Positions 18,906-28,883 of a stretch of DNA of 64,000 nucleotides are shown here, one piece after another. Position numbers and translations under genes: made by a program. Under the pieces are notes generated by a model, which did not search any database, had not been told where the DNA came from, and was given only the letters and a program-made list of their open reading frames with translations. The stretch is from the NCBI GenBank assembly GCA_934636865.1, contig CAKUBI010000001.1, positions 62,001-126,000 of the forward strand, given 5' to 3'. Numbering within the stretch: position 1 is the stretch's first letter; each line of letters opens with the position of its first letter. Source of the stretch: an uncultured Oscillospiraceae bacterium (lineage in GTDB: Bacteria > Bacillota > Clostridia > Oscillospirales > Oscillospiraceae).

Positions 18906-19478
18906 ATGGCTATCGTTTTGGCATCCCAGTCCCCGCGCCGTCAGGAGCTTTTACAGCGCATCGGCGTAGAGGGCTTCAAGACCCTCTCGCTCGACATTGA
19001 CGAGAGCTACCCCGCGGGTCTTTCTCCTGAGGACACCGTGCGCTACATCGCCGGGAAAAAATCCGACGCTGCGGCGGCCCTCTGCGCGCCCGATGATCTC
19101 ATCATCACGGCGGACACGATGGTCTTTCTCGGAAACGACCGGCTCGGCAAGCCGCACGACGAGGACGACGCGTTCCGCATGCTGCGCGAACTTGCGGGCA
19201 AGGGCCACACGGTCTGCACCGGCGTGAGCGTGCGGCGCGGGCAGCAGTACGAATCCTTCGCCGTGTCCACCGCCGTCTACTTCCGCCCGGCAGCGGACGA
19301 CGAGATCCGCGCCTACATCAAAACCGGCGAGCCGATGGACAAGGCCGGGGCCTACGGCGTGCAGAGCCGCGGCGCGCTTTTCGTCGAGCGCATCGACGGT
19401 GACTTTTTCAACGTCATGGGCCTTCCCGTCGAGCGGCTCGGGCTCGTGCTCGCGCGCTTCGGCGTCAAGCTCCTGTAA
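18906..19478 (+). CDS. maf: Maf nucleoside-triphosphate pyrophosphatase
   Basis: The 190-residue protein has the Maf signature LASQSPRRQELL, the ADTMVFLG catalytic segment and SRGALFVERIDGDFFNVMGLP. Maf proteins hydrolyse dTTP/UTP or modified nucleotides and influence septum formation. A TGAGGC ribosome site precedes the ATG; it sits directly before mreC, as in Bacillus. Confidence 0.93.
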   Translation: MAIVLASQSPRRQELLQRIGVEGFKTLSLDIDESYPAGLSPEDTVRYIAGKKSDAAAALCAPDDLIITADTMVFLGNDRLGKPHDEDDAFRMLRELAGKGHTVCTGVSVRRGQQYESFAVSTAVYFRPAADDEIRAYIKTGEPMDKAGAYGVQSRGALFVERIDGDFFNVMGLPVERLGLVLARFGVKLL

Positions 19479-19522
19479 AAGACAGACCTCTCCCCCGCCC
19501 TACTTGAAAGGAGGGTGCTCCT

Positions 19523-20362
19523 TTGAAAGAATTTTTCCGTCAGCACGGGCTGCGCATTCTGGCCGCGGCCGCGGCCGTCGCCGTGCTTTTGAGCGTGCTG
19601 ACCTATTTTTCCTCCACGTCCTCGGTGCTTGAAAACATCGCGGGCGTGCTGACCTCGCCGTTCCGCGCCGCCGCCACCGCCGTGAGCGACTGGGCCGCGG
19701 ACAAGCGGCAGTACTACGAGGACGTGACCGCCCTCAAGGAAGAGAACGCGGCGCTCAAAAAGGAGATCGCGGAGCTGCGCGCCCAGCAGCGCGACGCGCA
19801 GGCCGCGAACGATGAAAACGCGCTCTTCCGCAAGCTCCTGAAGCTCCAGGAAAAGCGCAGCGACTTCACCTTTGTCTCCGCGCGTGTGCTGGCCCACAGC
19901 GAGAGCAACTGGACTTCGTCGCTCACGCTCAGCCACGGCACCGATCAGGACATCGCCGTGGGCGACTGCGTCGTGAGCGCCGAGGGCTACCTTGTCGGCG
20001 TCGTGTCCGAGGTCGGGCTCAACTGGTCCACGGTCCTCACCGTGATCGACACGGACACCGAGCTTGGCGCGCGCATCTTCCGCACCGGCGAGATCGCCGT
20101 GGCGGAGGGCGACTTTTCCCTCATGAACGAGGGCCGTCTCAAGCTCTCCTACCTCACGGCGGACGACGAGGTCCTCACCGGCGACCAGATCGTCACCTCA
20201 GGCCTTGGCGGGTACTACCCCAGCGGCCTTGTCATCGGCGCGGTCGAATCCGTCCGCACCGGGGACGACGGCCTTGCCCGCTACGCGGTGCTCAGGCCCA
20301 TGGTCGATTTTGATGCGCTGACGGAGATCTTCGTCATCATCGACCACGACGTCGTCGAATAA
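19523..20362 (+). CDS. mreC: Rod shape-determining protein MreC
   Basis: The 279-residue protein has an N-terminal membrane segment (ILAAAAAVAVLLSVLTYF), a coiled coil (about residues 70-100, ALKEENAALKKEIAELRAQ) and the extracellular MreC beta domain (VLAHSESNW, VVSEVG, TSGLGG.YPSGLVIG). It scaffolds the elongasome. The start codon is TTG, supported by AAAGGAGGG ten bases upstream. Confidence 0.94.
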   Translation: MKEFFRQHGLRILAAAAAVAVLLSVLTYFSSTSSVLENIAGVLTSPFRAAATAVSDWAADKRQYYEDVTALKEENAALKKEIAELRAQQRDAQAANDENALFRKLLKLQEKRSDFTFVSARVLAHSESNWTSSLTLSHGTDQDIAVGDCVVSAEGYLVGVVSEVGLNWSTVLTVIDTDTELGARIFRTGEIAVAEGDFSLMNEGRLKLSYLTADDEVLTGDQIVTSGLGGYYPSGLVIGAVESVRTGDDGLARYAVLRPMVDFDALTEIFVIIDHDVVE

Positions 20363-20375
20363 GGGGGGCGTGCGC

Positions 20376-20879
20376 ATGAACCTGACGCAGACGACCGCCC
20401 TCAAATGGACGGTTTACGCGCTCGCGGTGCTGCTGCTGTGCTTTTTGAAGCGCCTGCTGCTCGGCTCCGCGACCTTCTGGGGCGTGCTGCCCTTCCTGCC
20501 GCCGGTGCTGCTCGCGGTCATGGCCGCGTTCGAGCAGCCAAAGTCCGCGGTCATCGCGGGCCTTGCCTTCGGCGCGCTGTGCGACCTTGTCGTGCCCGCG
20601 CCGTTCCCCTGCCTGTATACGCTCGCGTTTACCATCGCGGCGCTGCTCATTGCCACGGTGATGAGCAATTTCATGCAGCAGGGCTTCGCCCGCGCGCTTT
20701 TTTCAAGCGTGCTCGCCTTCGTCATCGTCGATCTATTCGAGATCGCGGCAATGCTCACGCGCGGCGCGGACCTCTCCGTGATGCTCTGGCTCTTCGCGCG
20801 CGAAACGCTCGTCTCCTGCGTGCTGCTGCTGCCGTCGTATCCGCTGCTGCGCGCCGTGCACCGGCTCTTTGCCGACTGA
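20376..20879 (+). CDS. mreD: Rod shape-determining protein MreD
   Basis: The 167-residue hydrophobic protein has about five membrane spans with the MreD-like segment GLAFGALCDLVVPAPFPCLYTL. The ATG at 20376 is preferred because AAGGGGGG ends about nine bases upstream; a GTG at 20370 is possible. Placement between mreC and the PBP supports the call. Confidence 0.9.
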   Translation: MNLTQTTALKWTVYALAVLLLCFLKRLLLGSATFWGVLPFLPPVLLAVMAAFEQPKSAVIAGLAFGALCDLVVPAPFPCLYTLAFTIAALLIATVMSNFMQQGFARALFSSVLAFVIVDLFEIAAMLTRGADLSVMLWLFARETLVSCVLLLPSYPLLRAVHRLFAD

Positions 20880-20935
20880 TCTTCCCCGTTTTCCCCAGCC
20901 TTTTCCCCACTCCGCTCGGAAAGGAGCGATCTAAA

Positions 20936-22960
20936 ATGGACCCCAAACGCTTTACCCGCCGCCTGATCGCGCTCGGCGGCGTTGTTTTCCTCTGCGCGCT
21001 CGTCTTTGCCGCAACGCTCTTTCAGGCGCAGATCATCAAGGGCGACGATTATCTCGCCCAGTCCGTGCGCACGAACGCCAAGGTCGAAACGGTCAAGGGC
21101 ACGCGCGGCGTGATCACCGACCGCAACGGCAAGGTGCTCGTGTCGAACCGCGCGGTCTACACGCTGAATTTCGACTCCTCGCTCGTCAAGTCCGATGAGC
21201 TCAACGACGCACTGCTGCGCCTTGTGCAGCTGATGGACGAGCAGGGCGTTGCCGTCAAGGACACGCTCCCGCTCTCCCGGAAGGAGCCCTACGCCTACGA
21301 CACGGCAAACGGCAGCGCCAAGGCGCTCGCCAAGTACCTCGTCTCGCTCAAATGGATGGACGAGGGCAGCGTGGACGACAACGGCCTGCCCCGCTCCATC
21401 ACCGGCCCCGCGCTTTTTTTAAGGCTGCGCAATGAGTACGGCATCGACGATACCCTGCCCGCCGACACGGTGCGCAAACTCGTGGGCCTGCGCTACTCGC
21501 TCGCCGTCGCCAAGCTGAACGGCACCACGGTCTACGAGTTTGCAAGCGACGTGGACGTGGCGCTCATCTCGCTCATCAAGGACGGCGGCTACGCCGGCGT
21601 GCAGGTGGACACCTCGTCCGTGCGCGTTTATGAAACGGACTACGCCGCCCACGTCCTCGGCTACACCGGCAGCATCCAGGACTGGGACGAGTATAAGGAT
21701 AAGGACGGCTACACGCTTGCAAGCATCGTCGGCATCTCCGGCGCGGAGAGCGCGTTTGAGCAGTATCTCCACGGCAGCGACGGCAAGCGCCTTGTGACCT
21801 ACGACGACAGCTCCGGCAAGGTGACGGGCGAGCTCTACTCCGTCGAGCCGCAGCCCGGCTCCACCGTGGCGCTGACCATCGACATCGACTTTCAGGAGGA
21901 TGTGGAGCAGGCGCTCGAGAGCACCGTCACCGCGATGACAAAATCCGACGGCATCGAGCGCGGCGCGGCCGCCGCGGTCGTGCAGGTCGGCACGGGCGAC
22001 GTGCTGGCCCTCGCGTCCTATCCGACCTATTCCCTCTCCACCTTCCGCGACGAGATCGCCGAGCTCACGAGCGACACGATGCGCCCGATGTGGAACCGCG
22101 CCACGCAGGGCACCTATGCCCCCGGCTCGACCTTAAAGCCGCTCACGGCCATCGCAGCACTCGAATCCGGCGCGACCACCGTGCGCGAAAAGCTCTACGA
22201 TTCGGGCAAGTGGACCTACCCCGGCTACTCCGCAAGCTACACCTACTGCTGGAAGCGCAGCGGCCACGGCTCGCTCAACGTGCGCGGCGCGATCATGAAT
22301 TCCTGCAACTATTACTTTGCCGAAATGGGCTACCGCATGGGCATGGACACCCTGCGCAAGTACTATGCGGACTTCGGCCTCGGCTCACCGACGGGCATCG
22401 AGATCGGCGACGCAGCGGGCCTTCTCCCCTCACAGGGCGCGGGCGAGAACCTTGCCCCGTGGGCGGCCTTCGGTCAGGCGAACCAGCTCTATACGCCGCT
22501 CCAGCTCGCAAACTATATCGCCACGCTCTCCGGCGGCGGAGGCCGCTACGCGACGCACCTTTTAAAGAACGTGCGCGAGAGCGGCTCGGGCGCGCTCGAA
22601 TATGTCTACGCCGCAGACCCCGTGCAGACGATCGAGATGAGCAGCGAGAACCTCTCCGCCGTGCTCGCCGGTATGCACGACCTTGCGACCGACGGCGCCG
22701 TGGCCCCCTATTTCAAGGATTGTATCGTGGACGCCGCCGCCAAGACCGGCACCATCCAGACTGGCGACACCAAGAACAACAACGGCGCGTTCGTCTGCTT
22801 CGCCCCCTACGACGATCCGCAGATCGCCGTGGCCATCGTCATCGAAAAGGGCGGCTCGGGCGCGGCGCTCGCGTCCACCGCCGTGCAGGTGCTCAACGCC
22901 TACTTCTCCAACGCGTCCGCCTCCTCCACGGTGACGGGTGAGAATACACTGCTGGGTTAA
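20936..22960 (+). CDS. mrdA: Penicillin-binding protein 2 (elongasome transpeptidase)
   Basis: The 674-residue class B PBP has one N-terminal membrane anchor (LIALGGVVFLCALVFAATLF), a pedestal/dimerisation domain (RGVITDRNGKVL) and a transpeptidase domain with active-site S398 in STLK, SCN at 456-458 and KTG at 603-605. It cross-links peptidoglycan during side-wall growth with MreC/MreD. The ATG at 20936 has AAAGGAG nine bases upstream; a longer open frame reaching back to 20405 overlaps mreD and is rejected. Confidence 0.93.
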   Translation: MDPKRFTRRLIALGGVVFLCALVFAATLFQAQIIKGDDYLAQSVRTNAKVETVKGTRGVITDRNGKVLVSNRAVYTLNFDSSLVKSDELNDALLRLVQLMDEQGVAVKDTLPLSRKEPYAYDTANGSAKALAKYLVSLKWMDEGSVDDNGLPRSITGPALFLRLRNEYGIDDTLPADTVRKLVGLRYSLAVAKLNGTTVYEFASDVDVALISLIKDGGYAGVQVDTSSVRVYETDYAAHVLGYTGSIQDWDEYKDKDGYTLASIVGISGAESAFEQYLHGSDGKRLVTYDDSSGKVTGELYSVEPQPGSTVALTIDIDFQEDVEQALESTVTAMTKSDGIERGAAAAVVQVGTGDVLALASYPTYSLSTFRDEIAELTSDTMRPMWNRATQGTYAPGSTLKPLTAIAALESGATTVREKLYDSGKWTYPGYSASYTYCWKRSGHGSLNVRGAIMNSCNYYFAEMGYRMGMDTLRKYYADFGLGSPTGIEIGDAAGLLPSQGAGENLAPWAAFGQANQLYTPLQLANYIATLSGGGGRYATHLLKNVRESGSGALEYVYAADPVQTIEMSSENLSAVLAGMHDLATDGAVAPYFKDCIVDAAAKTGTIQTGDTKNNNGAFVCFAPYDDPQIAVAIVIEKGGSGAALASTAVQVLNAYFSNASASSTVTGENTLLG

Positions 22961-22987
22961 GCGCGCCAAAAGGCGCGCTTTCCTTTT
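22961..22987 (+). terminator. Terminator after the PBP gene
   Basis: GCGCGCC and GGCGCGC pair around AAAA, followed by TTTCCTTTT. Confidence 0.75.
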
Positions 22988-23022
22988 GGAATGCCGCTTT
23001 TCCGGCGGCAGAAAGGAGTATT

Positions 23023-24900
23023 ATGTTAACTGTTTGGTTTGATCCGCGCGACCTTCTCGACAAGTCGCCCTTCGGCGCGGTGCCCTGCGGCACGCGCGTG
23101 AGCTTCCGCTTCCATCCCGAGCGCGGCGCGGCCGTCACGCGCTGCGAGCTGCTCTGCCATGGCGAATTTGCCGATCATTGGACTACGCTTGAGCTTTCTC
23201 CCGCGCAGGAGGACGGTCACATGGTCTTTCGCGGCGAATTCACCGCGCCGGACGATGTGGAGCTCATCTGGTATCACTTTCGCCTTTCCTGGGCCGACGG
23301 CGGCACGAGCTGCTATGGCAAAAACGGTCTCTGCGCCTGGGACGCGGTCGAGCCCTGGCAACTCACGGTCTACGACGATACGCACAAAACGCCCGCGTGG
23401 TTCGGCCGCGGCGTGACGTATCAGATCTTCCCCGACCGTTTCCGCCGCGCTAAGGCGCGCAGCGCCGAGGGTCTCGTCGGCCCGCGCACGCTGCACGAGC
23501 GCTGGGACGAGCTCCCCGAATATCGCCCGAACACCGACGGCGAGATCACCTGCAGCGACTTTTTCGGCGGCGACCTCGCCGGCATCACGGAAAAGCTCGA
23601 CTATCTCGCCTCCCTCGGCGTGACGACGCTCTACCTCTGCCCCATCTTCGAGGCCTCGACCAACCACCGCTATGACACTGCCTGCTATGAGCGCATCGAC
23701 CCGCTGCTCGGCGATGAGGACGATTTCCGCACGCTCTGCGCGGAAGCAAAGAAGCGCGGCATCCGCGTCATGCTCGACGGCGTGTTCAACCACACGGGCC
23801 GCAAGAGCGTCTACTTCAACGCCGACGGCTTTTACGACGATCTCGGCGCGGCGCAGGGCCCTGCCTCCCCCTACTATTCCTGGTACAGCTTCCACCCCTT
23901 CCCCGACGATTACGACGCCTGGTGGGGCATCAAGAACCTGCCCGCGGTCAACGAGCTGGAAAAGAGCTATGTGGACTACATCATCGAGGGCGACGATTCC
24001 ATCATCCGCCGCTGGCTGCGCGCGGGCGCGTCCGGCTGGCGGCTGGACGTAGCCGACGAACTGCCGGACGAATTCATCGCCAGAATCCGCACCGCCATGA
24101 CTGAGGAGGACCCGGACAGCTACCTGCTCGGCGAGGTCTGGGAGGACGGCACGACGAAGATCGCCTATTCCCAGCGCCGCAAGTACCTCCTCGGCCGCGA
24201 GACGAACAGCCTGATGAACTACCCCTTCCGCACAGCGCTGATGGCCTACCTTCTCGGCGGCGGCGCGGAATACTTCCGCGACAGCATGGAGCAGCTGCGC
24301 GAGAACTACCCCGCGCCCGCGTTCTACGGCGCGATGAACTTCCTCTCCACGCACGATACGCCGCGGCTTCTGACGATTCTGGGCCTTACCTCCCCCGCGC
24401 CGCAGACACGCGACGAACGCGCGGTCTATCGCCTGACAGACGAGGAGCTTGCGCGCGGCAAGGCGCTTTTGAAGCTCGCCTCGCTCATCCTCTACACCTT
24501 TCCCGGTACGCCGATGCTCTACTACGGCGACGAGGCCGGGATGCAGGGCTTTGAGGACCCGTTCAACCGCGGCACCTACCCCTGGGGGCATGAGGACCCG
24601 GAGCTGCTCGCGTGGTTCCGCACCCTCGGCGCGCTGCGCCGTGAGCACGACGCGCTCCAGTGCGGCGCCATCACCTATCACGCCGCGCAGGGCCGCGCGC
24701 TGGCCTTCTCCCGCCGGACGAACGGCGACCACTGCATCACCGCCGTCAACGCCGGCAGCGAGCCGGTCATGCTCACGCTGCCGTGGGACGCGCCGCTCGC
24801 GCTGGACGTGCTCTCGCAGCAGGAATTCTTCTGCGGGGACGGTCTGCTCCGCCTGACGCTTGAGCCCTACGGCACGATGCTGCTCACCGAGGTCGAATGA
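23023..24900 (+). CDS. Glycoside hydrolase family 13 (cyclomaltodextrinase / neopullulanase-like)
   Basis: The 625-residue protein lacks a signal peptide, so it acts in the cytosol on maltodextrins. An N-terminal Ig-like module (residues 1-110, CBM34-like) precedes the TIM barrel. The four GH13 regions are present: DGVFNH near 249, GWRLDVADE with nucleophile Asp near 342, GEVWED with the acid Glu near 371, and STHDTPR near 445. This set and the FFGGDLAGI segment match neopullulanase/cyclomaltodextrinase types. AAAGGAG precedes the ATG. It is a single gene between two terminators. Confidence 0.92.
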   Translation: MLTVWFDPRDLLDKSPFGAVPCGTRVSFRFHPERGAAVTRCELLCHGEFADHWTTLELSPAQEDGHMVFRGEFTAPDDVELIWYHFRLSWADGGTSCYGKNGLCAWDAVEPWQLTVYDDTHKTPAWFGRGVTYQIFPDRFRRAKARSAEGLVGPRTLHERWDELPEYRPNTDGEITCSDFFGGDLAGITEKLDYLASLGVTTLYLCPIFEASTNHRYDTACYERIDPLLGDEDDFRTLCAEAKKRGIRVMLDGVFNHTGRKSVYFNADGFYDDLGAAQGPASPYYSWYSFHPFPDDYDAWWGIKNLPAVNELEKSYVDYIIEGDDSIIRRWLRAGASGWRLDVADELPDEFIARIRTAMTEEDPDSYLLGEVWEDGTTKIAYSQRRKYLLGRETNSLMNYPFRTALMAYLLGGGAEYFRDSMEQLRENYPAPAFYGAMNFLSTHDTPRLLTILGLTSPAPQTRDERAVYRLTDEELARGKALLKLASLILYTFPGTPMLYYGDEAGMQGFEDPFNRGTYPWGHEDPELLAWFRTLGALRREHDALQCGAITYHAAQGRALAFSRRTNGDHCITAVNAGSEPVMLTLPWDAPLALDVLSQQEFFCGDGLLRLTLEPYGTMLLTEVE

Positions 24901-24907
24901 CCCCGTT

Positions 24908-24923
24908 TGTTTCACGTGAAACA
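24908..24923. promoter_or_regulatory. parS centromere site 1
   Basis: TGTTTCACGTGAAACA is a perfect 16-bp palindromic match to the bacterial parS consensus bound by ParB/Spo0J. It lies just after the GH13 stop codon. Confidence 0.93.
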
Positions 24924-24934
24924 CAGAAAAATGG

Positions 24935-24975
24935 ACGTTGGTAAAGGGATAGGCCTTTACCAACGTTTCTTTTTT
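24935..24975 (+). terminator. Terminator after the GH13 gene
   Basis: ACGTTGGTAAAGG and CCTTTACCAACGT pair (24935-24947, 24954-24966), followed by TTCTTTTTT. Confidence 0.85.
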
Positions 24976-25056
24976 CTCTTCCCCGCAGCAGCGAAGCAGG
25001 TCCAAAACAGGCCGGAGATCCGCCCGCAATGCGGCGTAAAGGCACGCGCCTTGTCA

Positions 25057-25072
25057 TGTTTCACGTGAAACA
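25057..25072. promoter_or_regulatory. parS centromere site 2
   Basis: A second perfect copy of the 16-bp parS, 149 bp from the first and 27 bp before the parA -35 box. ParB bound here could also damp parAB transcription. Confidence 0.93.
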
Positions 25073-25098
25073 AATTTTGCAAAATTGCTTCTTTCCTG

Positions 25099-25126
25099 TT
25101 GAAATCGACCGCTTTTGTGCTATACT
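25099..25126 (+). promoter_or_regulatory. Promoter of parAB
   Basis: TTGAAA, 16 bp, TATACT with an extended TG (TGCTATACT), 52 bp before parA. Confidence 0.6.
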
Positions 25127-25177
25127 GAACAAGAATGAAAATGGATTTATGTTTCTACGACTAAGGCGGGTGTTTTT

Positions 25178-25942
<765 letters not shown>

Positions 25943-25993
25943 ATATAATACGGGCCCTGCGCCCGCTCACCCCCACAGAAAGGAGACGATCCC

Positions 25994-26881
25994 ATGGCAA
26001 ACGCAAACCGCGGCCTCGGCAAGGGCCTCGGCGCGCTGCTGGGCGACGCCGCCCTGCGCACCGACACCTCCGATAACCTCTACCTCCCCATCTCGCAGAT
26101 CGAGCCCTACGCCAACCAGCCGCGCCGCCATTTTGACGAGGAAGCCCTGCAGGATCTGGCCGACTCCATCCGTGAGCACGGCATCATCCAGCCGCTGACG
26201 GTCCGCCGTCTGTCCTCCGGCTACTATCAGATCATCGCAGGCGAGCGCCGCTGGCGCGCCGCGCGCATCGCCGGCCTTGCCGAGGTGCCCGCCATCGTCG
26301 TGGAAGCCGACGACCGCAAGATGACGGAGCTATCGCTCATTGAGAATTTGCAGCGCGAGGACCTCGACCCCATCGAGGAAGCCGAGGGCTACAAGACCCT
26401 GATGGACAACTACCAGCTCACGCAGGAGGAGGCCGCCGAGCGCGTGGGCAAGTCCCGCTCCGCTGTGGCCAACAGCCTGCGCCTGCTGGGCCTTTGCCCC
26501 GAGGTGCGCGAAATGCTGCAATCGGGCAGGCTGTCCGGCGGTCACGCCCGCGCGCTGCTGCCCCTGAAGGCGGAGTTGCAGCTGGAAGCGGCAAACACGA
26601 TCGTGCAGCAGGGGCTGAGCGTCCGCCAGACGGAAGCGCTCGCCAAGCGCCTTGGCAGCGTCAGGGAAGAGAAAAAGCGCTCGAACGAGGAGATCATGGC
26701 CGAAAGCTACGGCCGTCTCGCCGCGCAGGAGCTGAGCGATAAGATCGGCCGCACCTGCCGTATCGTTTCGGGCAAGAAGAAGGGGCGTATCGAGCTGGAC
26801 TACTATGGCATGGACGATCTGAACGACCTGCTCGAAGCGCTCGCCGCCATCAAACGCAGAAAGAACGGAGAAGAAGCATGA
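25994..26881 (+). CDS. parB: Chromosome-partitioning protein ParB (Spo0J)
   Basis: The 295-residue CTP-dependent clamp has the N-terminal domain (NQPRRHFDEEALQDLADSI, IIAGERRWRAAR, LIENLQREDLDPIEEAEGY), helix-turn-helix LTQEEAAERVGKSRSAVANS and a C-terminal dimerisation domain (RIELDYYGMDDLNDLLEAL). It is 51 bp after parA with AAAGGAG before the ATG. Its stop overlaps the next gene's start by four bases. Confidence 0.95.
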   Translation: MANANRGLGKGLGALLGDAALRTDTSDNLYLPISQIEPYANQPRRHFDEEALQDLADSIREHGIIQPLTVRRLSSGYYQIIAGERRWRAARIAGLAEVPAIVVEADDRKMTELSLIENLQREDLDPIEEAEGYKTLMDNYQLTQEEAAERVGKSRSAVANSLRLLGLCPEVREMLQSGRLSGGHARALLPLKAELQLEAANTIVQQGLSVRQTEALAKRLGSVREEKKRSNEEIMAESYGRLAAQELSDKIGRTCRIVSGKKKGRIELDYYGMDDLNDLLEALAAIKRRKNGEEA

Positions 26882-27438
26882 CGGATTTTGTCCACGAGGG
26901 TCCCAAGGACCCGAACAAGCCGCCCGTACCCGGTGAGGAAAAGCCCACCACCGAGCGCGAGCGCATGAAAAAAGTTTATACCTATGTCGCAGTGCTGTTC
27001 ACGGTGGCATTTCTGCTGATCTTATGGACATTTCTGATGAATCAGCGCAGCAGCCGGGAAATTCGCGATGAGATCCGCAGCGGCAACAACACCCTGCAAA
27101 GCACGCTGGATGAAAATCAGGCGCTGACGGACCGCATTACGGAGCTGGAAGAGCAGCTCGCCGCCGCGGAGGAGAACGCCAAGGCTCTTGACGAGACCGC
27201 AGGCCTTCAATCCAACCAGCTGCGCGCGCTCGACTGGCTGCTCGAGATCGAGCAGGCCTACGGTGCAAAGGACTACGACACAGCGAGAGAGAACATCCGC
27301 TCGTTTGAGGAGACCGGCGTTTCCGACTATCTCCCCACGGAGCCGCTGCGCACCGCCATCACCGGCGACGACGCCCCCTCCCCCGCCGCGCGCTATCAGG
27401 CCATCGCGGACGAGCTGTTCCCGAACGGCGTGAACTGA
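26878..27438 (+). CDS. Single-pass membrane protein with coiled coil, unknown function
   Basis: The 186-residue protein has a Pro-rich cytoplasmic start, one membrane helix (VYTYVAVLFTVAFLLILWTF, about residues 31-50), a coiled coil (residues 60-105) and an acidic helical C-terminal domain with LLEIEQAYGAKDYDTAREN. No family is recognised. The ATG overlaps the parB stop, so it is translated with parAB; a link between partition and the membrane is only an inference from position. Confidence 0.7.
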   Translation: MTDFVHEGPKDPNKPPVPGEEKPTTERERMKKVYTYVAVLFTVAFLLILWTFLMNQRSSREIRDEIRSGNNTLQSTLDENQALTDRITELEEQLAAAEENAKALDETAGLQSNQLRALDWLLEIEQAYGAKDYDTARENIRSFEETGVSDYLPTEPLRTAITGDDAPSPAARYQAIADELFPNGVN

Positions 27439-27498
27439 GGATCTTCGCGGCACGCTTTGTGTGCCGCTCACTTTACAACGATAATGAGGTAAACTACT

Positions 27499-28803
27499 AT
27501 GCTGGATATGAAATTTCTGCGGGAAAATCCCGATCTGGTCAAGGAAAACATCAAAAAGAAGTTCCAGGACGAAAAGCTCCCCCTCGTCGATGAGGTCATT
27601 GAGCTGGATGCTAAAAACCGCGCCGCCATCACCGAGGCGAGCGAGCTGCGCGCCAGCCGCAACGCCCTCTCCAAGCAGATCGGCATGCTGATGGGTCAGG
27701 CGAAGAAGGACCCCAGCAAGCTCGAGGAGGCCGAGAAGATCAAGGCGACCGTCAAGGCCAACGCCGACCGCCTGGCCGAGCTTGAAAAGCTCGAGGCGGA
27801 GTACGAGCAGAAGATCCACAAGATCATGCTGCTCATTCCGAACATCATCGACCCCAGCGTGCCCATCGGCCCGGACGACAGCTGCAATGTCGAGGTCGAG
27901 CGCTTCGGCGAGCCGAAGGTCCCCGATTTTGAGATCCCCTACCACACGCAGATCATGGAGAGCTTCGACGGCGTGGATATGGACGCGGCCGGCCGCGTCT
28001 CCGGCGCGGGCTTCTATTACCTGCTCGGCGACATCGCGCGTCTGCACGAGGGCGTGCTCGCCTATGCGCGCGACTTCATGATCGACAAGGGCTTCACCTT
28101 CTGCGTGCCGCCGTTCATGATCCACGGCAACGTGGTCGAGGGCGTTATGAGCCAGAACGACATGGACGCCATGATGTACAAGATCGAAGGTGAGGACCTC
28201 TACCTCATCGGCACGAGCGAGCACTCGATGGTCGGCCGCTTCATCGGCGAGATCCTGCCCGAAAGCTCGCTGCCGCAGACGCTCACCTCCTACTCCCCGT
28301 GCTTCCGCAAGGAGAAGGGCTCCCATGGCATCGAGGAGCGCGGCGTTTACCGCATCCACCAGTTTGAAAAGCAGGAGATGATCGTCGTCTGCAAGCCCGA
28401 GGACAGCATGGACTGGTATAACAGAATGTGGAAATGGAGCGTTGAGCTGTTCCGTTCGATGGACATTCCCGTCCGCCAGCTCGAGTGCTGCTCCGGCGAC
28501 CTCGCCGACCTCAAGGTCAAGTCCTGCGATATCGAGGCCTGGTCCCCGCGCCAGAAGAAGTACTTCGAGGTCTGCTCCTGCTCCAACCTCGGCGACGCGC
28601 AGGCCCGCCGCCTGAAGATCCGCATCAAGGGCGAGGATGGCAAGATGTATCTGCCGCACACGCTCAACAACACCGTCGTCGCGCCCCCGCGCATGCTGAT
28701 TGCGCTCCTCGAGAACAACCTTCAGGCCGACGGCAGCGTGCTCATCCCGAAGGTCCTCCAGCCCTACATGGGCGGCAAGACCGTGCTCATTCCCAAAAAG
28801 TAA
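27499..28803 (+). CDS. serS: Seryl-tRNA synthetase
   Basis: The 434-residue class II synthetase has the N-terminal long antiparallel coiled coil that reads the tRNA variable arm (residues 1-110) and the class II core with motif 2 CFRKEKGSHG and the SNLGDAQARR-type serine site. It has AATGAGGT before the start. The 60-bp gap to the preceding gene holds no T-box. SerS next to parAB is also seen in other Firmicutes. Confidence 0.95.
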   Translation: MLDMKFLRENPDLVKENIKKKFQDEKLPLVDEVIELDAKNRAAITEASELRASRNALSKQIGMLMGQAKKDPSKLEEAEKIKATVKANADRLAELEKLEAEYEQKIHKIMLLIPNIIDPSVPIGPDDSCNVEVERFGEPKVPDFEIPYHTQIMESFDGVDMDAAGRVSGAGFYYLLGDIARLHEGVLAYARDFMIDKGFTFCVPPFMIHGNVVEGVMSQNDMDAMMYKIEGEDLYLIGTSEHSMVGRFIGEILPESSLPQTLTSYSPCFRKEKGSHGIEERGVYRIHQFEKQEMIVVCKPEDSMDWYNRMWKWSVELFRSMDIPVRQLECCSGDLADLKVKSCDIEAWSPRQKKYFEVCSCSNLGDAQARRLKIRIKGEDGKMYLPHTLNNTVVAPPRMLIALLENNLQADGSVLIPKVLQPYMGGKTVLIPKK

Positions 28804-28883
28804 ATCCAGAACGCAATAATTCAAACATTTTATACAAATAGTTTTTGTTTTTCGCACAAATTCGCAGCAAAGGAGTCCTTCGT

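Noticed and set aside
20405..20935. N-terminal extension of the PBP frame back into mreD
   Set aside because: The extension is Arg-rich, overlaps mreD in another frame, and the internal ATG at 20936 has an ideal ribosome site followed at once by a membrane anchor.
27439..27498. T-box leader before serS
   Set aside because: The gap is only 60 bp and has no T-box sequence; the aspS leader (71 bp) lacks one as well.
28804..28883. mscL starting at 28845
   Set aside because: The upstream codons have no ribosome site; AAAGGAG precedes the ATG at 28884 and MscL proteins start at this point.
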